From: Acanthosepion esculentum
Taxonomy: Eukaryota > Mollusca > Cephalopoda > Sepiida > Sepiidae
Direction of reading: 5' to 3'
Length of the DNA stretch: 64,000 nucleotides
Assembly: GCA_964036315.1 (NCBI GenBank)
Contig: OZ038517.1
Span: 15,396,513-15,460,512 of the forward strand
The notes under the pieces are model-generated. The model ran no database searches. It saw only the letters and a program-made list of their open reading frames with translations, and was not told the DNA's origin. Shown one piece after another: positions 1 to 13,200 of the stretch (position 1 is the stretch's first letter; each line of letters opens with the position of its first letter). A program made the translations under genes and the position numbers.

Positions 1-624
1 TGACAAGATTTGACCTGGTCTGGGTTGACCGATCTTGTAGAATTTGCTATCCCAAACAATGGTAGCTTATCTATATATTAGAATAGCTTCTAGTTTCTGT
101 TGTTATTGAGTGAACAGGAAACGGTAGATGATGATTTCTAGTAGAAGTCACATCAGTTGAATGCATTTTTTAAAATTTCTTTTTTACATAAATTGCTAAA
201 ATTTACCCCCCTCCTCTCTTTGTGAAGCCTAATTACAGCTTCTTTCTCTTTACTTGCCCCTTCTTTCTTTCTCTTTTTTCTTTTTCTTTTTTCTCTCTTC
301 TCCCCCTTCCCTTTCAATATATCACTTCCGTTAAGTTAACCGATTAAATAGGTCGATGTCTGGTTCCTCCTCCCCTAATACTAAGTATGATAGATAGAAA
401 TATTAAAATAAACCCTCTCTAAACTCAATCATGTCTCTCACACCACTCCTCACTGCCCTCTCTGTTAAATTACATAAACTTAATACTACCCGTCAAAAGT
501 GTAAATGTTCATTTCATTTTTCGTTTCCCCTTTTTTGAAGTGTAGTCTGATGATCCAGAGTCATTTAAAAGGGCTATGGTGAAATAAATTATTACATGGA
601 GCCATAAAGTGGTCTGTTTTTCTT

Positions 625-626
<2 letters not shown>

Positions 627-707
<81 letters not shown>
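627..707. repeat. (TA)n(TG)n microsatellite
   Basis: About 37 bp of TA followed by about 42 bp of TG. Confidence 0.97.
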
Positions 708-709
<2 letters not shown>

Positions 710-1009
710 CTGATCGCTGTTCAAACATATATTGTTAAATATAACAGACAACGAATGTCTATTATGTTCGATCATGAGCCTTTCCAAGCGTCGTATAATG
801 GCGAGAAAATAAAGACAAGAACTATCTAACATTTGCATATTCCTTTATTATAATGGTCGTCGATCTAAGCTTTCGTCTCACATTTTGTCGCAAAGAAAAA
901 ACTTCTATGTCAACAAAACATTATTATGATGATGTCATTATTTTCACTTTACATGTGCGTGTGTCATCCATTTTAGTTGTTGCTGATCTTGAACAGACAA
1001 AATAACGAA

Positions 1010-1160
1010 TGGACAAAATGTCGAAAGACAAAATGACGAATGGACAAAAATGTCAAACAGACAAAATGACGAATGGACAAAAATGTCAAAGTGTCAAACG
1101 GACTATGTATTGAAGAAACAAAATGTCAAATTGGCAAAATGCCGAATGAAAAAAGAGTCA
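1010..1160 (+). repeat. Short tandem repeat, ~35-bp unit
   Basis: GACAAAATGACGAATGGACA with AAAATGTCAAA recurs four to five times with decay. Similar words (GAGTTGAATGGAGAAAGTGT, GACGAATTGGG) reappear around 1535-1590. Confidence 0.75.
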
Positions 1161-1927
1161 AACTGACTAATGTGATTAAAAACTTTGATAATTACTGCGT
1201 TCATAGAACAAATCTCATTAATTGCCTTTGTAATATATTTTTTAAACTGTAAAATATTTTATGGGCACCCTGTATGATAGTTCTTAGGTACGTTAATTTC
1301 TCGATTTGAGCCAGCGTATCTCCCCGGCACTGAAGGCTCAGCTGGACCGGTTATCATGTGGCTGCATGATCTTCGTCTTTCTGGGATTAAATCTTTGGGG
1401 ATCAGTTTAATATTTAATAACTGTAGAAATACGACCACCCACTTTACGTCTCGTAGAATTTGATGAAATGCTAGTGAATATTTGTTATAAAAAAATGATG
1501 GTTTATTTTCTTAAGTTTTTAACTCTTGAGCGTAAACGAAGAGTTGAATGGAGAAAGTGTCGAATGGAAAAGAGACGAATTGGGTAAATGACGAAAGGCC
1601 AGAAATATTCCTACAATAGAATAAATTCTTTTACCAAGCATGTAAGTATCCTATCGGTAAATAATTATCTTTAAATTTTAAACTGATATAAAATAAAAAC
1701 CCGCATTTCGAATTTCCAATAGATTTATTCATCTGTCACTTTGTCGACGATTTCTGCGTAGCCTTCATGTAAGACTTTCTTTCCTTCCATTTGCGTCCTA
1801 ATAATTTCCATTATGGAAGGTATGGTAAAATATTGATCCGAATTATGACGTTTAAAACTTGAAGGAATAATTGAATTTAGTAAATAAACTGAATTGTGAG
1901 GTTGCTGTCTATTTATGGTACGGAATG

Positions 1928-1992
<65 letters not shown>

Positions 1993-1995
1993 ATA

Positions 1996-2226
1996 TTTAA
2001 AGACATTTATGATATGTTTAACGTTCTTTTTATAGATACAAGTATTTAAGCAAATGCTCTGTTTTATAATAAACAGTATTAAATAACATTTACCGGCCTG
2101 AATGAAAATTTCTCGGACATTCAGGCCGGTAAATGTTATTTAATACTGTTTATTATAAAACAGAGCATTTGCTTAAATACTTGTATCTATAAAAAGAACG
2201 TTAAACATATCATAAATGTCTTTAAA
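1996..2226. repeat. Perfect foldback, 109-bp arms, 13-bp loop (SINE family C tails head to head)
   Basis: 1996-2104 and 2118-2226 are exact reverse complements over all 109 bases. The arm contains TTTACCGGCCTGAATG, as in the family C copy at 44.1 kb. (TA)n microsatellites lie on both sides (1931-1995 and 2254-2296). Confidence 0.97.
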
Positions 2227-2250
2227 TAAATTGTCGGACTTTGTCCAATT

Positions 2251-2292
<42 letters not shown>

Positions 2293-2306
<14 letters not shown>

Positions 2307-2400
2307 CATAAATCATTCATACGAATAACAATTGATGGAGCTAATTATGGCAAGAATTAGCTTCATTAATTGTTATTCGTATGAATGATTTATGTTATAT
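2293..2400. repeat. Foldback, 46-bp arms
   Basis: 2293-2338 pairs with 2355-2400 with two mismatches, with a 16-bp spacer. It directly follows the (TA)n tract at 2254-2296 and is followed by another at 2422-2495. Related termini (CATTCATAC...ATGATT) occur in the foldback at 51.2 kb. Confidence 0.92.
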
Positions 2401-2418
2401 AAATTGAACACGTACCAC

Positions 2419-2498
<80 letters not shown>

Positions 2499-2686
2499 AA
2501 TATGTAGAAAAATAGGAAAGAACATGTTAAATAATCCGGGGTTCTTTAGTATTTTTGTTTTATTTTTTAAAAGAACAGTGCTCCATACATAAGTAAAGCT
2601 TTCAATAATTATATTGAGGTTTTTGGCACTTGTTTTTGAAACATGGGAACTATTATGTAGCGAAGGAATCATATTTTTAAAAAGTC

Positions 2687-2738
<52 letters not shown>

Positions 2739-3192
2739 AAAAAACAATTTATACAAAGAATCAAATAGCAATGTTAATGTGAATAATGGGGAAATCACTT
2801 CGCTAACAAGACGTAATGAGACATTAACTTACTATGAATTCCTTGAATATATATTTGGGTTGTTGTCAGATGGGAGACACTTGCCGAGAACTTTCGACAA
2901 TTTCAAACTGTCATCTTCAGGGCGTAATTTTCCCATGCATAGGCAAACACTAAGACGAAATATGTGTTAACTGAAAATCTATTTGGTAGATGATGGTTTA
3001 TTTTGTGGACTCTCTTCAGACCAAATTTTACAAAATAAATGGAGTTCAATTTATTCGGACGCAAGGAAAAGAAAATAGAAAAAGGAAAAAGGAAAAAAGG
3101 AAAAAGTTTTAATATTAAAAAGGGGAAAGAAAACAGTGGGGGGATTTTCAGTGGGGAGAGAAGGAGGGATAGACAAGGCGAGGAGAGAGATA

Positions 3193-3199
<7 letters not shown>

Positions 3200-3235
<36 letters not shown>

Positions 3236-3351
3236 CGACCCTGAAAATAGACAAGACAAGTTAAAAATCAGGGTGGGGGAAATAGATTCATTGAAATTGT
3301 CTCGTCATTTTAAGCAGCGAAACCATCTTCATTGCATTATAAATGTCATTG

Positions 3352-3408
<57 letters not shown>

Positions 3409-3451
3409 TATTTGACATCAATATATATATATATATTGATGTCAAATATAT

Positions 3452-3488
<37 letters not shown>

Positions 3489-3521
3489 TTTTATTTTATA
3501 TATATATATATATTTTTATTT

Positions 3522-3555
<34 letters not shown>

Positions 3556-3574
3556 ATATTGATATCAAATATTT

Positions 3575-3632
<58 letters not shown>
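3200..3632. repeat. Compound microsatellites (GA)n, (AAT)n, (TA)n
   Basis: (GA)n at 3200-3232, (AAT)n at 3351-3405, then interrupted (TA)n to 3632. Contains the small foldback GACATCAATATA...TATATTGATGTC at 3414-3445. Confidence 0.95.
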
Positions 3633-3636
<4 letters not shown>

Positions 3637-3689
3637 AGCTTCAATTCAATTTGGTAAAAAATAAAGGGTAATAAACATCCCTCGCCAAA

Positions 3690-4690
3690 CCGATGATTAT
3701 GGAGTCTTAATCACTTTAAAGGCTATTATTTCTTAAACTCGTGTACCCGTGTCGTCAAAATTGACGGCAGGAAGGTGTGCATTATAAGTAATATGCATTA
3801 TAATCCAAGTACAATATTTGTCATTTAAAATATTTCATTGTTAAAGTTAATAATTGAGTAGTGTAGAATTTATAAACACCTCAGGAAAGATATCCGTATT
3901 TTATCCTTATAAATGTTACATATTTACAACCAAAATTATGTTCACCTCAAAAGTTCCCAAAGCAAAATATTTTCCAAATCGGGCTGCTAACCGATGATTA
4001 TAGAGTCTTAATCACTTTAAAGTAATTCTTAAACTCGTGTACCCGTGCCATTAAAATTGACGGCAAGAAAGAAATGTATTTTAAGTAATATGTATTATAT
4101 TGTAAGGAATTTTCGTTTAATCCAAATACAAGTTTGTCATTTAAAATAGTTCGGTCTATTGTTCTAATCTTTGTCGTCATATTTATTAAAACGTTTAGGC
4201 CGTTGTACGCTCCGGCCTTCTTTAGGTGGATAAAGGCGTTAGTCAGATCCAGTGACAGGACCCAAAGAGCGTGAGTGCAATACCCGGTTAAGGCAGTGGA
4301 GAGGGGAATTAACAAGAGACATCTGACATCCATTAAGCTTGGCACGTGGAACTAGAACAGTCTACCCCAGTGATCGAAATAAAGGGTTCAGTTCGACATT
4401 CCAACCACCTGAAGAAGTCCGGAGCGCACAATGGCTGAAACGTTGTAATAAATATGGCAACAAACATGAGGTCACTAGTCAGAATAATGTAAATAGCATA
4501 CATAATACCTCATCTCAGAAATATAGACATATATTAAAATATTTCATTGTTAAAGTTAATAATTGAGTAGTGTAGAATTTATAAACACCTCAGGAAAGAT
4601 ATCCGTATTTTATTCACATAAATGTTATATATTTACAACCAAAATTATGTTCACTACAAAAGTTCCCAAAGCAAAATATTTTTGTGTAAA
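3690..4690. repeat. ~300-bp tandem duplication, second copy split by a SINE
   Basis: AACCGATGATTATGGAGTCT (3690) and AACCGATGATTATAGAGTCT (3990) begin two copies. Both carry CTCGTGTACCCGTG, AATTGACGGCA, TTTCATTGTTAAAGTTAATA and CAGGAAAGATATCCGTATTT. The second copy is interrupted at 4148-4533 by SINE family A. Confidence 0.9.
4148..4533 (+). mobile_element. SINE family A copy with inverted tail, exact boundaries
   Basis: Inserted into the second copy of a local tandem duplication, with TTAAAAT (7 bp) on both sides (4141-4147 and 4534-4540). The first duplicate at about 3830 is uninterrupted and serves as the empty site. Inside, 4148-4215 is the reverse complement of the tail, 4220-4290 is a tRNA-like head, and 4330-4533 is body plus one 107-bp tail, including CTGAAGAAGTCCGG...GGCTGAAACG. 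Confidence 0.85.
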
Positions 4691-5169
4691 CTTTGGAAGA
4701 TCTGCGTAATCATGGACAGTTCGTCGATTCAATCTGTAATTTCAAAGTCTGCTTATTTCTCGTCCTACTAAGAGAAAACGTATCATCAGATATATATTTT
4801 TTATTTTTTTCTCCCCTCAAGCTATTACAAAATTCCACAAGATATGCTCTGAATAGTAAACTATCGAATTATTTAATCGTGTAAGCTTTTAATTGCTATC
4901 ATAAATAATATAAATGAAGGATATAGTGTGAATAAAAAATTTCTCTTTCGATGACTAATGAATTATTACAAGAATTGTTCCCGCTTCTTTTTTTAATTAT
5001 AATTTTCAAAGTTTAAAATGAATTTCTTAAAATAAACAAAGCATTGCTGAAGATATATACGAAGCGTCAGATATATATACGAAGCCTGTTTTATAGCGAT
5101 ATCAATACGCGTCAAGGGACCATGTTAGCACGGCACCGGGTGGGTCATCGTTATTTTGCACACTGCTCC

Positions 5170-5270
<101 letters not shown>

Positions 5271-5419
5271 TTACATAAAAATGAAACTCAATTGTACCCT
5301 ATTTTGAAGGATATTTCGCAGCCCTCACCCACTGGATAATCTCCTCGGGGCTTGTCAATGCTAAACGCTTGTTTGTTTTTTAACAAACGTTTTAACATAT
5401 TTTTCCTGTTTTTCCTCTT

Positions 5420-7183
5420 TTGCTTTTGCTTGTACGGCTTCATCCTTCACCTTTCTTTCTTTCTTTCTTTTTCGATTTCTGTTCTTTCTTTCTTTCATTC
5501 ATTCTTTCTTTTCCTATATCCGAATTTTTTTTTATTCGTTCTTTCTTTTCTTTTGGATTTTTTCCTTCGTATCTTACATATTTTTCGTGGTGTTCCTCTT
5601 TTGTTTTCGCTTTTACTTGTACGTCTTTTCCTTCACCATCTTTCTTTCTTTCTTTTGCTATCTCTGTTCTTTCTTTCTTTCTTTCTTTTACTTCTTTAGT
5701 TCGTTCTTTTTTCCCTATCTCTGTTCTTTCTTTTTTTCTTTCTTTTCTTTTGGATTTTTTCCTTCGTATCATACATATTTTTCTTGGTGTTCCTCTTTTG
5801 CTTTTACTTGTACGGCTTCTTCCATCGCCTTTCTTTCTTACTTTCTTTTTTTTTCTTTCTTTCTTTCTTTTGCTATCTCTGTTCTTTCTTTCTTTATTTA
5901 ATTTACTTCTTTCGTTCTTTCTTTTTTTCCTATCTCTGTTCTTTCTTTCTTTCTATTGCTATCTCTGTTCTTTCTTTCTTTCTTTATTTTACTTCTTTCG
6001 TTCTTTTTTTTCCTATCTTTGTTCTTTCTTTCTTTTTTGTTTCTTTCTTTTCCTATCTTTGTTCTTTCTTTTGATTTGGATTTGTCCTTCGTATCTTACA
6101 TATTTTTCTTGGTGTTCCTCTTTTTTCTTTTACTTGTACGGCTTCTTTCACCTTTCTTTCTTTCTTTCTTTCTTGCTTTCTTTCTTTTCCTATCTCTGTT
6201 CTTTCTTTTTTTTCTTTCTTTACTTCTTTCTTTCTTTGGATTCTTCCCTCCCTATCAGTTACGTTTTTTCTTTATCCTTTCTTCATTTTTCTTCTTTCTT
6301 AGCTGGGACTCTTATTATTTTTTTCGACCTCTTTATTGTTGATTCTGTCCTCTTTCTTCCTCCTCTCTCATTCACAAAGCCCAGTGAGTGACACGGTGAT
6401 GAATTCTCACGTGACATTGCCTCACGTGACATACCCGGCGCTCAACCTCCCTCAGACGGCACCTTCCCCACCGCTCAGAAATTGCAAGAACAATTTTAAA
6501 TCAATCGAATACGTCGGATATTCACTTTAGAGGAAATTCCAGGAAGTTCCCCTTCTTCCGCGTGCTAAAGTGTAGAAGAAACCGCAATTTACGATGGCCT
6601 TGTACTATATTCATTTGAAAGGTGAAAAATAAAAGAAACTCAATCGAAATCACAGTAAAAATCCAATAAATTGAGAATTGGAGCCGTGAACTTGGAGATA
6701 ATGTTTCAATCCCGGCTAATGGATTGTTTTCTTTTTCTTTAATCATTTGATTTGGCATATTCAATTGCTTTATTGATTCTTTCGGTCTTTCTTTCTTTTT
6801 TCTTTTTTCTTTTTCTCATTAATCAAGTCTTTCCTTTGCTTTCTTTTTTATTAATTCTTTTTGTCTTTTTATTATTCAATTCTTTCCTGTTTTTTATCAT
6901 TAATCAGTTCTTTCCTTTTCTTTCTTTTTATTGATAATTTCTTTCTTTCTTTCATTCTTTCTATCTTTTTATTAATTCGTTTTCAGTAATTCTTTCTGTA
7001 ATTTCGTTAATGAATTCTTTTTTTGTTTTGTTCTTCTTATTCTTTCTTTCTTATTTTCTTTCTTTCTCTCTTTCTTTCTTTCTTTTTTTCTTTCTTTCTT
7101 TCTTTCTTTCTTATCCATTACATCTTTTCGATTACCTTACACCGTTCTTTCTTTTTTTTCTTTCTTTCCTTCTTTCTTTCTTA

Positions 7184-7214
<31 letters not shown>

Positions 7215-7237
7215 TCCTCTTCTATTGTACTCTTTAA
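5420..7237 (+). repeat. CTTT-rich pyrimidine tract with decayed longer period
   Basis: (CTTT)n and variants over 1.8 kb. Within it, blocks containing GGTGTTCCTCTTTTG and CTTGTACGGCTTC recur near 5410, 5591, 5786 and 6110, showing an older 190-320 bp tandem unit. A 400-bp non-repetitive island lies at 6390-6740. Long open frames here are artefacts of biased composition. Confidence 0.9.
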
Positions 7238-10200
7238 ATTTTCGCTTGTGGAACTCTCTTCCGGCTTCTTGCTTTCCAGTCAACTTTGATCTTCAAAAAT
7301 TGAAATGCAATGTCAATCGTTATCTACTGTCTTCCTGATTACTCTTCTATTGTTCTCACTCAATTTTCACTTGTGGAACTCTCTTCTGGCTTCTTGCTTT
7401 CCTCTCAACTTTGATCTTCAAAAATTGAAATGCAATGTCAATCGTTATCTACTGTCTTCCTGATTACTCTTCTATTGTTCTCACTCAATTTTCGCTTGTG
7501 GAACTCTCATCCGGCTTCTTGCTTTCCAGTCAACTTTGATCTTCAAAAATTTAAATGCAATGTCAATCGTTATCTACTGTCTTCCTGATTACTCTTCTAT
7601 TGTTCTCACTCAATTTTCGCTTGTGGAACTCTCATCCGGCTTCTTGCTTTCCAGTCAACTTTGATCTTCAAAAATTTAAATGCAATGTCAATCGTTATCT
7701 ACTGTCTTCCTGATTACTCTTCTATTGTTCTCACTCAATTTTCGCTTGTGGAACTCTCATCCGGCTTCTTGCTTTCCAGTCAACTTTGATCTTCAAAAAT
7801 TTAAATGCAATGTCAATCGTTATCTACTGTCTTCCTGATTACTCTTCTATTGTTCTCACTCAATTTTCGCTTGTGGAACTCTCATCCGGCTTCTTGCTTT
7901 CCAGTCAACTTTGATCTTCAAAAATTGAAATGCAATGTCAATCGTTATCTACTGTCTTCCTGATTACTCTTCTATTGTTCTCACACAATTTTCGCTTGTG
8001 GAACTCTCTTCCAGCTTCTTGCTTTCCAGTCAACTTTGATCTTCAAAAATTGAAATGCAATGTCAATCGTTATCTACTGTCTTCATGATTACTCTTCTAT
8101 TGTTCTCACTCAATTTTCCCTTGTGGAACTCTCTTCCGGCTTCTTGCTTTCCAGTCAACTTTGATCTTCAAAAATTGAAATGCAATGTCAATCGTTATCT
8201 ACTGTCTTCCTGATTACTCTTCTATTGTTCTCACTCAATTTTCGCTTGTGGAACTCTCTTCCGGCTTCTTGCTTTCCAGTCAACTTTGATCTTCAAAAAT
8301 TGAAATGCAATGTCAATCGTTATCTACTGTCTTCCTGATTACTCTTCTATTGTTCTCACTCAATTTTCCCTTGTGGAACTCTCTTCCGGCTTCTTGCTTT
8401 CCAGTCAACTTTGATCTTCAAAAATTGAAATGCAATGTCAATCGTTATCTACTGTCTTCCTGATTACTCTTCTATTGTTCTCACTCAATTTTCGCTTGTG
8501 GAACTCTCTTCCGGCTTCTTGCTTTCCAGTCAACTTTGATCTTCAAAAATTGAAATGCAATGTCAATCGTTATCTACTGTCTTCCTGATTACTCTTCTAT
8601 TGTTCTCACTCAATTTTCGCTTGTGGAACTCTCTTCCGGCTTCTTGCTTTCCAGTCAACTTTGATCTTCAAAAATTGAAATGCAATGTCAATCGTTATCT
8701 ACTGTCTTCCTGATTACTCTTCTATTGTTCTCACTCAATTTTCCCTTGTGGAACTCTCTTCCGGCTTCTTGCTTTCCAGTCAACTTTGATCTTCAAAAAT
8801 TGAAATGCAATGTCAATCGTTATCTACTGTCTTCCTGATTACTCTTCTATTGTTCTCACTCAATTTTCGCTTGTGGAACTCTCTTCCGGCTTCTTGCTTT
8901 CCAGTCAACTTTGATCTTCAAAAATTGAAATGCAATGTCAATCGTTATCTACTGTCTTCCTGATTACTCTTCTATTGTTCTCACTCAATTTTCGCTTGTG
9001 GAACTCTCTTCCGGCATCTTGCATTTCAGTCAACTTTGATCTTCAAAAATTGAAATGCAATGTCAATCGTTATCTACTGTCTTCCTGATTACTCTTCTAT
9101 TGTTCTCACACAATTTTCGCTTGTGGAACTCTCTTCCGGCTTCTTCCTTTCCAGTCAACTTTGATCTTCAAAAATTGAAATGCAATGTCAATCGTTATCT
9201 ACTGTCTTCCTGATTACTCTTCTATTGTTCTCACTCAATTTTCACTTGTGGAACTCTCTTCCGGCTTCTAGCTTTCCAGTCAACTTTGATCTTCAAAAAT
9301 TGAAATGCAATGTCAATCGTTATCTACTGTCTTCCTAATTACTCTTCTATTGTTCTCACTCAATTTTCGCTTGTGGAACTCTCTTCCGGCTTCTTGCTTT
9401 CCAGTCAACTTTGATCTTCAAAAATTGAAATGCAATGTCAATCGTTATCTACTGTCTTCCTGATTTCTCTTCTATTGTTCTCACTCAATTTTCCCTTGTG
9501 GAACTCTCTTCCGGCTTCTTGCTTTCCAGTCAACTTTGATCTTCAAAAATTGAAATGCAATGTCAATCGTTATCTACTGTCTTCCTGATTACTCTTCTAT
9601 TGTTCTCACTCAATTTTCGCTTGTGGAACTCTCTTCCGGCTTCTTCCTTTCCAGTCAACTTTGATCTTCAAAAATTGAAATGCAATGTCAATCGTTATCT
9701 ACTGTCTTCCTGATTTCTCTTCTATTGTTCTCACTCAATTTTCCCTTGTGGAACTCTCTTCCGGCTTCTTGCTTTCCTTTCAACTTTGATCATAAAAAAA
9801 TTGAAATGCAATGTCAATCGTTATCTACTGTCTTCCTGATTTCTCTTCTATTGTTCTCACTCAATTTTCACTTGTGGAACTCTCTTCCGGCATCTTGCAT
9901 TCCAGTCAACTTTGATCTTCAAAAATTGAAATGCAATGTCAATCGTTATCTACTGTCTTCCTGATTACTCTTCTATTGTTCTCACTCAATTTTCGCTTGT
10001 GGAACTCTCTTCCGGCTTCTTCCTTTCCAGTCAACTTTGATCTTCAAAAATTGAAATGCAATGTCAATCGTTATCTACTGTCTTCCTGATTTCTCTTCTA
10101 TTGTTCTCACTCAATTTTCCCTTGTGGAACTCTCTTCCGGCTTCTTGCTTTCCTTTCAACTTTGATCATAAAAAAATTGAAATGCAATGTCAATCGTTAT

Positions 10201-13200
10201 CTACTGTCTTCCTGATTACTCTTCTATTGTTCTCACTCAATTTTCGCTTGTGAAACTCTCTTCCGGCTTCTTGCTTTCCAGTCAACTTTGATCTTCAAAA
10301 ATTGAAATGCAATGTCAATCGTTATCTACTGTCTTCCTGATTACTCTTCTATTGTTCTCACTCAATTTTCGCCTGTGGAACTCTCTTCCGGCTTCTTGCT
10401 TTCCAGTCAACTTTGATCTTCAAAAATTGAAATGCAATGTCAATCGTTATCTACTGTCTTCCTGATTACTCTTCTATTGTTCTCACTCAATTTTCGCTTG
10501 TGGAACTCTCTTCCGGCTTCTTGCTTTCCAGTCAACTTTGATCTTCAAAAATTGAAATGCAATGTCAATCGTTATCTACTGTCTTCCTGATTACTCTTCT
10601 CTTGTTCTCACTCAATTTTCGCTTGTGGAACTCTCTTCCGGCTTCTTGCTTTCCAGTCAACTTTGATCTTCAAAAATTGAAATGCAATGTCAATCGTTAT
10701 CTACTGTCTTCCTGATTACTCTTCTATTCTTCTCACTCAATTTTCGCTTGTGGAACTCTCTTCCGGCTTCTTGCTTTCCAGTCAACTTTGATCTTCAAAA
10801 ATTGAAATGCAATGTCAATCGTTATCTACTGTCTTCCTGATTACTCTTCTATTGTTCTCACTCAATTTTCGCTTGTGGAACTCTCTTCCGGCTTCTTGCT
10901 TTCCAGTCAACTTTGATCTTCAAAAATTGAAATGCAATGTCAATCGTTATCTACTGTCTTCCTGATTACTCTTCTATTGTTCTCACTCAATTTTCGTTTG
11001 TGGAACTCTCTTCCGGCTTCTTGCTTTAAAGTCAACTTTGATCTTCAAAAATTGAAATGCAATGTCAATCGTTATCTACTGTCTTCCTGATTACTCTTCT
11101 ATTGTTCTCACTCAATTTTCGCTTGTGGAACTCTCTTCCGGCTTCTTGCTTTCCAGTCAACTTTGATCTTCAAAAATTGAAATGCAATGTCAATCGTTAT
11201 CTACTGTCTTCCTGATTACTCTTCTATTGTTCTCACACAATTTTCGCTTGTGGAACTCTCTTCCGGCTTCTTGCTTTCCAGTCAACTTTGATCTTCAAAA
11301 ATTGAAATGCAATGTCAATCGTTATCTACTGTCTTCCTGATTACTCTTCTATTGTTCTCACTCAATTTTCGCTTGTGGAACTCTCTTCCGGCATCTTGCA
11401 TTCCAGTCAACTTTGATCTTCAAAAATTGAAATGCAATGTCAATCGTTATCTACTGTCTTCCTGATTACTCTTCTATTGTTCTCACACAATTTTCGCTTG
11501 TGGAACTCTCTTCCGGCTTCTTGCTTTCCAGTCAACTTTGATCTTCAAAAATTGAAATGCAATGTCAATCGTTATCTACTGTCTTCCTGATTACTCTTCT
11601 ATTGTTCTCACTCAATTTTCGCTTGTGGAACTCTCTTCCGGCTTCTTGCTTTCCAGTCAACTTTGATCTTCAAAAATTGAAATGCAATGTCAATCGTTAT
11701 CTACTGTCTTCCTGATTACTCTTCTATTGTTCTCACTCAATTTTCGCTTGTGGAACTCTCTTCCGGCATCTTGCATTCCAGTCAACTTTGATCTTCAAAA
11801 ATTGAAATGCAATGTCAATCGTTATCTACTGTCTTCCTGATTACTCTTCTATTGTTCTCACACAATTTTCGCTTGTGGAACTCTCTTCCGGCTTCTTGCT
11901 TTCCAGTCAACTTTGATCTTCAAAAATTGAAATGCAATGTCAATCGTTATCTACTGTCTTCCTGATTACTCTTCTATTGTTCTCACTCAATTTTCGCTTG
12001 TGGAACTCTCTTCCGGCTTCTTGCTTTCCAGTCAACTTTGATCTTCAAAAATTGAAATGCAATGTCAATCGTTATCTACTGTCTTCCTGATTACTCTTCT
12101 ATTGTTCTCACTCAATTTTCGCTTGTGGAACTCTCTTCCGGCATCTTGCATTCCAGTCAACTTTGATCTTCAAAAATTGAAATGCAATGTCAATCGTTAT
12201 CTACTGTCTTCCTGATTACTCTTCTATTGTTCTCACACAATTTTCGCTTGTGGAACTCTCTTCCGGCTTCTTGCTTTCCAGTCAACTTTGATCTTCAAAA
12301 ATTGAAATGCAATGTCAATCGTTATCTACTGTCTTCCTGATTACTCTTCTATTGTCCTCACTCAATTTTCACTTGTGGAACTCTCTTCCGGCTTCTTGCT
12401 TTCCAGTCAACATTGATCTTCAAAAATTGAAATGCAATGTCAATCGTTATCTACTGTCTTCCTGATTACTCTTCTATTGTTCTCACTCAATTTTCGCTTG
12501 TGGAACTCTCTTCCGGCTTCTTGCTTTCCAGTCAACTTTGATCTTCAAAAATTGAAATGCAATGTCAATCGTTATCTACTGTCTTCCTGATTACTCTTCT
12601 ATTGTTCTCACTCAATTTTCCCTTGTGGAACTCTCTTCCGGCTTCTTGCTTTCCAGTCAACTTTGATCTTCAAAAATTGAAATGCAATGTCAATCGTTAT
12701 CTACTGTCTTCCTGATTACTCTTCTATTGTTCTCACTCAATTTTCGCTTGTGGAACTCTCTTCCGGCTTCTTGCTTTCCATTCAACTTTGATCTTCAAAA
12801 ATTGAAATGCAATGTCAATCGTTATCTACTGTCTTCCTGATTACTCTTCTATTGTTCTCACTCAATTTTCGCTTGTGGAACTCTCTTCCGGCTTCTTGCT
12901 TTCCAGTCAACTTTGATCTTCAAAAATTGAAATGCAATGTCAATCGTTATCTACTGTCTTCCTGATTACTCTTCTATTGTTCTCACTCAATTTTCGCTTG
13001 TGGAACTCTCTTCCGGCTTCTTGCTTTAAAGTCAACTTTGATCTTCAAAAATTGAAATGCAATGTCAATCGTTATCTACTGTCTTCCTGATTACTCTTCT
13101 ATTGTTCTCACTCAATTTTCGCTTGTGGAACTCTCTTCCGGCTTCTTGCTTTCCAGTCAACTTTGATCTTCAAAAATTGAAATGCAATGTCAATCGTTAT

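Larger units (their letters stand above)
1931..2736. repeat. Cluster of (TA)n microsatellites around foldbacks
   Basis: (TA)n at 1931-1996, 2254-2296, 2422-2495 and 2689-2736, each touching a foldback or a Penelope-type terminus (AATCCGGGGTTCTTTAGTAT at about 2532). Confidence 0.93.

Noticed and set aside
5352..7289. Phe/Leu/Ser-rich frames as membrane proteins
   Set aside because: They are translations of (CTTT)n. Several frames overlap and none has a non-repetitive core.
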